DNA from: Cerioporus squamosus
Lineage: Eukaryota > Basidiomycota > Agaricomycetes > Polyporales > Polyporaceae
Assembly: GCA_022592435.1 (NCBI GenBank)
Contig: JABYQS010000638.1
Location: forward strand, 1 to 16,422
Reading direction: 5' to 3'
Length of the DNA: 16,422 bases
Position numbers and translations under genes: made by a program. How positions within the stretch are numbered: position 1 is the stretch's first letter; each line of letters opens with the position of its first letter. Shown in pieces: positions 10,203 to 16,422 of the stretch. A model generated the notes under the pieces. It did not search any database. It was not told where the DNA came from and saw only the letters and a program-made list of their open reading frames with translations.

Positions 10203-11799
10203 ATGGCCCCACTTCGCGCTACAGTGAATTGTGATATGGGTGAGGTACGTCGTATCTTCTGGGGCGAGGAGCTTGTTCTTCTGGCCAAAACTCCGCGCTT
10301 GAGGCTCGACTACATGCCTGTTTGCCGCACATGTTAGCTTGATGCCCTCGCAGCCTGATTTGAGGGGATGCATGACGCGCCTTGTGTACACAACGAGGGC
10401 CCCAGCCCGTGTACATTCCTTCGTCCTTGTGCAGCGGCATTCACGGTAATGTGGGGCAAAAAGACAAGCTCATAGTCGTAGTAGTCTGAGAACACAGCCG
10501 AGTCTGCGATTACAGGAATATGTACGAGTACATGGCGGTTTGGAGAGAACCTATGTCAGTGGGCGTCAGCTCTATACCCGTCGGACCCAGGGCGCTTGCC
10601 CTCCTCTCCTTCACAAGTTCCTCCAACCTCGCCACCATCTGTTCAGCATGAACTCACTTATCTTTCTAGGGCTTCGCTTTGTACAAGATAGTGGGTTGTC
10701 TCTATGCACGAGCTTCATACATTTACTTACCCTTAAAACTCTGTGAATAGGGCGACGATGAAGGCCTCATGAAGACCATTCATCTTGCCAACGTGGCATG
10801 CGGGTTTCATGCCTCGTGAGTGCTGTAGCACTGAATGCGGAGCGGATTTTACTGAAAAAGCGATACAAGTGACTTCTCAATCATGAACGAGACAGTGCGG
10901 TTGGCGAAGGCTAACAGTGTGCTCGTCGGAGCCCACCCATCGCTCCCGGATCGGCAGGGTTGGGGTAGACGCGAGATGGCGATGGAACCCGTAAGTCTGC
11001 GTGCTATAACTGTTGCTGATGGACGCGTCTGAGGTTTGGATGATTGCAGGATGAACTCGCCTCATGCTTCATATATCAGGTCGGTGCCCTTACGGGGTTC
11101 CTCAAATTACACGGGCTGCCCTTGAACCACGTAAGCGTAACTCCCTCTGCTGATCGACGTCGCATCTGAAGCATCAAATAGCTCAAACCTCACGGTGCGG
11201 TCTATGGCATGACGGCGCGGGACATGGCTCTAGCGCGGGCTGTTGTCGGCGTAGCGAAGCTGTTCGACGTTCCCTTCATGGGTCTCGCCGGAACGTGTCA
11301 CCAGGCAGCAGCGAAGGAGCTCGGCGTACCGTTCATAGCAGGTACGTGCTATCCTTGTATCTCCGGTACCTCAGTACTTACTCGTCTGATCTCCGTCTCG
11401 CTTGCAGAGTGGTTCGCAGACCTGGACTACAGTGCCGAGGGCAAACTCATCATCACGAAGTGCGTGTCCATTTCTTGCGTGACTGCGACGCTTCCCGTGG
11501 CCTAACTTCGTTCCCCGACCATCCTATGTTGCAGAAAGCACGACCCTGTTCCTGCGGATGCCGTCAGAGATAGGGTAAACAGATTACTCCAAGAGCAGAA
11601 GATCACCACCGTGAGTGGCGCCTTACCTCTTCCCGACGGCGTCGTCGAAGTCTCTATTTGCTGCCACTCGGACACACCCGTAGGTGGCTCTTCGCTACTT
11701 CCCCTGAGCGTGTACTCACAGAATTGGTAGGGCGCGGTGGAGATTGCGCAAGTCGTCAAGGCGCTGGTCGACGAGAATAACAGCAAGTTGACGCAGTGA
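10203..11799 (+). CDS. pxpA: LamB/YcsF family protein (5-oxoprolinase subunit A, PxpA-like)
   Basis: Nine exons: 10203-10244, 10670-10690, 10751-10815, 10870-10990, 11050-11130, 11182-11341, 11408-11459, 11535-11679, 11731-11799. All phases agree, giving 251 aa, the usual family length. Family signs: N-terminal [97 protein letters not shown], and [17 protein letters not shown]. Bacterial PxpA works with PxpB and PxpC to open 5-oxoproline to glutamate with ATP. The divergent neighbour encodes PxpB- and PxpC-like domains fused to biotin domains, so the two products probably act together. Starting at the internal ATG at 10772 would lose the conserved acidic N-terminus; the 42-nt first exon restores it. 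Intron 1 is 425 nt, far longer than any other here. No inactivating change is seen. Activity in a fungus is inferred; the classical eukaryotic 5-oxoprolinase is an unrelated family. Confidence 0.88.
10245..10669 (+). other. Unusually long first intron (425 nt) of the PxpA-like gene
   Basis: It runs from donor GAG|GTACGT to acceptor TTTCTAG|GGC and joins DMGE directly to GFALYKI, so no residues are missing between the exons. All other introns in the window are 47-75 nt. I see no convincing exon, tRNA or other gene inside it. Confidence 0.7.
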
Positions 11800-12750
11800 T
11801 GCTGTTCTTGACTGTGAGAGCCATCGGAACTTGAGCGCTTCAGCGTTAGCCTCTATACATGAGCTAGAGCTGTGGTCATGAGAATGACAATCGTCCGGCT
11901 AGTCTCTAACTCCCATCATGCCCGTGACCCACTTACCTCCACATCGTGGGTTTCAATGCCCCATTTCAACGTATCAACGCTGCACGCAGCTTTCGCCCGG
12001 ATGCTCGACCTCTAACTTCTTCACTAGATTGCCCGCTCTAGACCGCACTTTGGGTATGCGTGCCACGAGCGGGTGCGATTACTTACTCTGACATATTAGG
12101 CGCTTAGGCGAAGGACTCCGGAGTTCGAACTCATAACGGTGCTTCCGCACCTGCACGTCGGTGGAGGACCCTTGTGACCCGACGATACCGCATTTGACGG
12201 AATACCACCCTGAAGGATCCGCCAAATGAGATTTCGATCCAGTTGCGATCATGACCTACTTACATGCTTGCCCGGATCTTCTTTAGGGCTGTTAGGGCCT
12301 GCTGAGGTCTGAGCCTCCTTGGCATCTGGTACGTCCATACTGCACACTGCGACTCATCTGTCTGCTGAACATGTGAAACATGAAGTCCTTGACGTATGTG
12401 CTAAGCACCGCGGTGGGGTTGTATCCCACGACAAGGTTCCGGCTTACCTTACTCGGGGGACGTATTCCCGGCGGCATGCTGCGAAGGTTCAGGGAGATCT
12501 TGGGCGGCGCTCAGCAGCACGGGTGAGTCTCCGTTAGTCTCATATGGCAATTCGCACTTCTGTCCGCAGGAGTGATGGTGCGCCGAGCTTCTCTTCTTAG
12601 CCTCCTGCATGACGCTGAGAGGCGCATAGGGTATACTATATAACGCCCCCGTCTAATCGTTTATCCTCCTCGACGCTATAATACGTACCCCGCATTTACT
12701 TGAGTTTGATCCTCTCCCCAGGTCTGCCACAGGCATCCCTCCGACCCGCC
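11800..12750. other. Intergenic region, no gene seen
   Basis: This stretch holds the 3' end of the PxpA-like transcript and the promoter of the downstream monooxygenase. Frames of 60-75 codons on both strands show no family features. A palindromic GAGTTCGAACTC at 12132-12143 superficially resembles a tRNA B box, but no tRNA folds around it. Confidence 0.5.
12637..12643 (+). promoter_or_regulatory. TATA box upstream of the monooxygenase
   Basis: A clean TATATAA inside GGGTATACTATATAACG, 108 nt upstream of the assigned ATG at 12751. Transcription starting some 30 or more bases downstream would leave a short 5' leader. A second AT-rich TATAATAC follows at 12677-12684. Confidence 0.5.
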
Positions 12751-14391
12751 ATGGCTGCCCACCCACACCCCGTCTCCGCACACGCCGCCGCCAGCGTTGA
12801 AGGCATATCCCAGCATACCACACTCTACAATGGACGAAGAGCCTCCCACCCTCTGCACGTCCTCATAGTAGGTTGTGGAATGGGCGGTCTCGCTGCCGCA
12901 CACTGTCTAGGCAAGGCCGGACACAAAGTCACCCTCTTCGAAGCCGCTGCCGCAATCGGTGAAGTCGGCGCAGGCATCCAGGTCACGCCCAACGTCTCGC
13001 GATTACTCCGGCGATGGGGCGCAGGCGGCGCTCTCGAGGCCGTCGGTGTCCGCCCAGAGGCGATAGTGCTGCGACGGTACGCCACAGGCGAGCGCGTAGG
13101 CTACACGCGCTGGACGGACATGGAAGACAAGTACGGCGCGCCGTACTATCACATCCACCGGGCCGACCTGCACAAGCTGCTCTTCGACCTCGCCGCCCGT
13201 TCATGACGCTCCGACTCCAGTCGACCGTCGTGAGCGTGGACCCAGACGCACCCTCCATCACGCTTGGCTCTGGGGAAGTCGTCCGCGGGGACCTCATCAT
13301 TGGCGCGGACGGAGTGAAGAGTCTGGTGCAGCGCGTCGTGCTCGGTCACACGAACCCTGCGGAGCCGACCGGTGACGCCGTGTACCGCGCGATCGTGCCC
13401 TCGCACCTCCTTCTTGCCGACCCGGAGCTTAGAGAGCTTGTCGACGTGCCAGAAATGACAGGCTGGATGGGCCCTCGGCGGCACATCATGGCGTACAACA
13501 TCGTGAGCGCCCCAGTGTGCATTTCCTGTTCTCGTGGCTGACAGTATCTCTCGCAGCGGGGGAAGAACGAGTACAACGTCGTGCTCGCCCATCCGGATGA
13601 CGGTTCCGTGGAATCCTGGACCGCCGAAGGAAGCGCTGACAAGATGCGCGCTGACTTCGCGGACTACGAACCGCGGTACGTGCGCCATCTCATTTCGCAG
13701 CGTATCTCAACGAACTCATCGTGAACGCTCACTGGCTCGCTATCGTAGGGTTCGGAAGATCCTGAGCTTCGTCAACTCGACGCTCAAGTGGCGACTCATG
13801 GACCGCAAGCCGTTGAAGACCTGGATTCATCCCTCATACCGCGTTATCCTGCTCGGCGACGCCTGTCATCCGATGCTGGTACGTTGCCAGCCCGTATCTC
13901 CGCGTGTCCGCGCCTCACGAGCGTCTCACCAGCCGTACCGCGCACAAGGCGCTGCGATGGCCATCGAGGACGCAGCCGTGCTCGGCAACCTGCTCTCCCG
14001 CCTCTCCCATCCCGCACAGCTCAAGCCACTGCTGCAAGCGTACGAAGACCTGCGGCTGCCCCGCACAGCAGAGACGCAGCGCCAGTCCCGGCTGAACCAG
14101 AAGATCTTCCACCTCCCCGACGGGCCCGAGCAGGAGCAGCGCGACGCGGACATGCGCAGGGCGACCGAGGCGGAGCTCCGGCGCTGGCGCGAGGGCAGGC
14201 GTGTGGCGGACGACAAGCTCGCTGGGAGCGCGAACCAGTGGGCGGACGAGGACAAGAACATGGCGCAGTTCGCGTACGATGCTGACGAGGCTGCTGAGCG
14301 GTGGTGGGTGGAGGCTGGCGAGAAGCAGGTGGGTGGTCTCGCGACGGCGCATGGAGCGGCGAGGGAGCCGCAGGTGCTGTCGAGACTGTGA
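12751..14391 (+). CDS. FAD-dependent monooxygenase, salicylate-hydroxylase type, with an apparent frameshift
   Basis: Four exons: 12751-13502, 13557-13675, 13749-13878, 13933-14391, with introns of 54, 73 and 54 nt. The protein is 486 aa if one missing base near 13200 is allowed for. Family marks of group A flavoprotein hydroxylases: the FAD-binding Rossmann motif VLIVGCGMGGLAAAHCL (about 37-54) followed by VTLFEAA, HRADLHKLLFDLA, the DG motif GDLIIGADGVKS (about 182), and the second FAD motif VILLGDACHPM (about 322) continuing to AQGAAMAIEDAAVLGNL. Such enzymes add one oxygen atom to aromatic acids using NAD(P)H and O2, typically in the cytosol; the substrate cannot be read from sequence. 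The ATG at 12751 has a strong context (GCCATGG). As given, the frame ends at 13204-13206, giving a roughly 151-residue fragment without the DG and GD motifs. The intact splice sites and frame downstream argue for a recent mutation or a sequencing error. Confidence 0.85.
13196..13203 (+). other. Apparent 1-base deletion in the monooxygenase
   Basis: The first frame reads HKLLFDLAARS and then stops at TGA (13204-13206). The family sequence continues as MTLRLQSTVVSVDP from the overlapping ATG at 13203, one base out of register. The span 12751-13202 is 452 nt, one short of a multiple of three. No GT-AG pair of plausible size spans the point without deleting conserved residues. Confidence 0.8.
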
Positions 14392-14932
14392 ATTCTGCTG
14401 CGTCAATCTCGTGTCGCGGTTTCTCTTGGGTATTGGCTCTGGTGGATCTTGGAAGGACGTTACTCTCTTTTTTATGACATGTTGTATGATAATACACACC
14501 TCGACGACCTGCAATGATACAGTATATCTATGTATGCATTCACGCACCCTGCGAGCTCCCGGGCTCGTGCTGGCTGCTCGGTACTTGTTAGGAACACACT
14601 ACCCCGAAAACCTGGGTTCTTGCTGCACCTTTCATACGCGGCATCTAGGTAGGATGTCTGATAGGCAGTGTACATTACCGGTGTTTCGTACCCATGGCAA
14701 GGTCCCGGCAACTCGGGCAGTCCACAAACCGAGCATCCGGGTTTCGAGCTGCCGCAAAAGCTTCCATACGTACGACCTCCTGCAGGAAAGTTCAGAAGTC
14801 CAGACGGCAGAAGCAAGAGAGGATGTATAGAGCTATAATACAACATGGTCATCGGATGGCGCAGCAGGTATTTGTGGCCCGAAGCGTTCGTCGGACATCA
14901 GGGGATGCGGCGTCGCAGGGCATCCCCCGCTC
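14392..14932. other. Convergent intergenic region, no gene seen
   Basis: The monooxygenase (+) and the unknown gene (-) end facing each other across these 541 bp, so both 3' untranslated regions and polyadenylation sites should be here. Open frames crossing it on either strand show no family features. Confidence 0.55.
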
Positions 14933-16235
14933 TCACCCTACACGCCACTGCCAAATCACACCTGGCATCTTGTAAGCTGGCGCACCAAAAGACGTGCAGG
15001 AGCAACGTAGAGCCGCACGCACCTAGAGGATCTTCGTCTTCGTGGAACGCTCCGGTCCACATGCCCAGCGACCCCATCGCCGAGCCGACCCCGCCGAGCT
15101 GGACAGCCTCAGAAGCCCACTCGTCTTGGACAGAATTCGGGGCCGTGGATGTCTGCGCGTAAGCCATCGTGCCACAAGTGATCAGCCAGACGCGTTCTGG
15201 AGGCTCGGAACCACTTACGAGAGACCACCGGACGCTGCCGTCGGGGAGCATGCTGACGGTCCCATGGCAGTGTCGGATGTCGTCGTCGTCCGCCTCGACG
15301 CTCCCGACCCAGCCTGCGCCGCCCATCTCGCCTTTGACGTGGATCGTCGGCCGGTCGGGGTACGCGGAGATCGAGGGAGCGGAGTACCCCGTTATCTTCA
15401 GGGAGAGCGGGACGATGATCCACGCTTCGTCGAGCGCGGGATCGATGAAGTCGCCGTATGACTAGGTGGCGGGTCATTGGCGGGTGCATGTGGTTTGTAA
15501 CGGGAAGACTTACGTTGTGATCTATCAGTCGTAGAAGGAATCAGCTGCGGTGAGAACAGAACGGGGCTTCGGACACTCACAGATCAGATCGTCGTAGTCC
15601 AACCAGCACACGAGTCGTCTGGAGAGCAATGAACAATCAGCGTGACACCGAGCAGAAGGGACAATTATGGTGTTACCTCCAGGTACCCTCGGCACCGGCC
15701 CAGTCGCGCTGGTGCTTTCTCCACTCCTCGTCATCGACAGTCTCCTCACTAGGCTGGTTTCCGCTTGCACCGAGCCATCACGTCCTGCGTCGGGTGCAGG
15801 GACCCAAGCACCGGCACGCAAGTTGTCCCATGATTCCAGCCGCTCGACATCGGCGGCATCGACGTGCGCGCGTAACTTGCACTCCGCTACAACGCGTGCC
15901 GCCGCAAGCCACGTCCAATCCGGACAGAGATGCTCCGGCAGCGGGACCGCGCCAGGAGGTAATGCCGGACCATCGGGCGGTTCCGGTGTCGCAGACGACG
16001 AGGCGTCCCCGTCGTCGGGCGGGATGTAGTCCCCGTCAGAGTCCATGTCTTCGTCGTCGTCGTCGCCGGTATGGTCGTCCACAGCGGGCACCGCAGCGGG
16101 CTTGGTGGTCTCCGACGGCCACGGGAGATACGGACCCCAGTTCCTGTGCCTGGAGAGGTATCGTAGCTTGAACGCGAGGGGCCGTGCACAATTCCGTGCA
16201 CGCTGACGCTGCGCCGCCTCGCTCATGTCTATCAT
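14933..16235 (-). CDS. Basidiomycete protein of unknown function
   Basis: Seven exons: 15804-16235, 15677-15753, 15581-15618, 15514-15521, 15219-15461, 15023-15152, 14933-14961, in consistent phase, giving 318 aa. I cannot assign a function. The N-terminal third has a basic segment (about 5-30) with SRHRNWGPYLPWP, then an acidic Asp-rich, Pro-rich linker (about 47-95), then a helical-looking segment with CPDWTWLAAARVVAECKLRA. The C-terminal half is probably a compact beta-rich domain: DEAWIIVPLSLKITGYS, PTIHVKGEMGG, RHCHGTVSMLPDGSVRWSL, EWASEAVQLGGVGSAMG, LGMWTGAFHEDEDPLG and terminal VIWQWRVG. From memory this pattern recurs in uncharacterised mushroom proteins. No signal peptide or membrane segment is seen. 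The start is the first in-frame ATG after an upstream stop; a 5' exon beyond it is possible. Intron 1 uses a weak GTCCCT donor. Intron 5 (15153-15218) is 66 nt and stop-free, so retention would add 22 residues. Confidence 0.7.
15514..15521 (-). other. 8-nt micro-exon (exon 4 of the unknown gene)
   Basis: The exon ATCACAAC lies between acceptor GACTGATAG and donor GTAAGT; flanking introns are 59 nt (15522-15580) and 52 nt (15462-15513). It completes a split Tyr and adds His-Asn, linking WLDYDDLI to SYGDFIDPALDEAW in frame. Without it the downstream frame is lost. Confidence 0.75.
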
Positions 16236-16422
16236 CTCCGCAGGCGCCTGCGTCGCGGATTTTCCGCGGGTCCGCCGGGAGTGGGCGGGCGAGTTTGGCG
16301 GAGACTGTGACTCGATGACGGGCACTGGGATGAATCCGAGTAGGACGTGAAACGTCCCAGTTCATGGGCCTCCGGGAGATGACGCCATCTGAGTTCAGGG
16401 AACTCGCTGGAAAGTAGTCCGG
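16236..16422. other. Right edge upstream of the unknown gene
   Basis: This is the 5' flank of the minus-strand gene. The same frame stays open to a TGA near 16361 but has no ATG, so it may be 5' untranslated region or part of an exon whose start lies in an upstream spliced segment. Nothing else is recognised. Confidence 0.4.

Noticed and set aside
10772..11799. Start of the PxpA-like protein at the ATG encoding MKTIHLAN
   Set aside because: It would omit the conserved NCDMGE and GDDEG motifs, which are recovered by the upstream exons at 10203-10244, 10670-10690 and the start of 10751-10815.
12100..12160. GAGTTCGAACTC resembling a tRNA B box
   Set aside because: No acceptor, anticodon or T stem can be paired around it on either strand; it is just a 12-nt palindrome.
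12751..14391. The monooxygenase as part of the 5-oxoproline-related pair
   Set aside because: It is 0.95 kb away with its own TATA box, and no substrate link is visible; proximity alone is not evidence.

Overview
The window looks like nuclear DNA of a filamentous fungus, most likely a mushroom-forming basidiomycete (Agaricomycetes). Evidence: coding sequence is broken by many short GT-AG introns (43 inferred here, 42 of them 47-75 nt) with CTRAY-like branch points, several exons are extremely small, base composition is moderately GC-rich, there are no bacterial operons or ribosome binding sites, and there is a single eukaryotic tRNA gene. All exon structures below were built by hand from reading frame, splice signals and family knowledge; no alignment or transcript was available.

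Layout. 1-2807: no recognisable gene. 2808-4950 (-): an intact 11-exon gene for an SNG1/DUF3533-type membrane protein of 532 aa, with exons of only 10 and 6 nt. 5066-5137 (+): tRNA-Glu(CTC), lying antisense in the short gap between two tandem minus-strand genes. 5238-9881 (-): a 17-exon gene for a 1230-aa urea-carboxylase-like protein (biotin carboxylase, PxpC/KipA-like, PxpB/KipI-like, biotin carrier) that lacks the allophanate hydrolase part and carries one apparent single-base frameshift. 10203-11799 (+): an intact 9-exon gene for a LamB/YcsF (PxpA, 5-oxoprolinase subunit A) protein of 251 aa, divergently arranged with the previous gene across 321 bp. 11800-12750: no gene seen apart from a promoter. 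12751-14391 (+): a 4-exon FAD-dependent aromatic-ring hydroxylase (salicylate-hydroxylase type), again with one apparent single-base frameshift. 14933-16235 (-): a 7-exon gene of unknown function (318 aa) with an 8-nt exon.

How the genes may work together. The central pair is the interesting part. In bacteria PxpA, PxpB and PxpC form the ATP-dependent 5-oxoprolinase, and such clusters are often next to biotin carboxylase and biotin carrier genes. Here PxpC- and PxpB-like domains are fused with both biotin domains in one eukaryotic polypeptide, and PxpA is encoded head-to-head beside it. This suggests a two-component fungal enzyme acting on 5-oxoproline or a similar lactam/amide, rather than an ordinary urea amidolyase. 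That is inference from domains and neighbourhood. The flanking transporter-like gene, monooxygenase and unknown gene have no demonstrated link to it.
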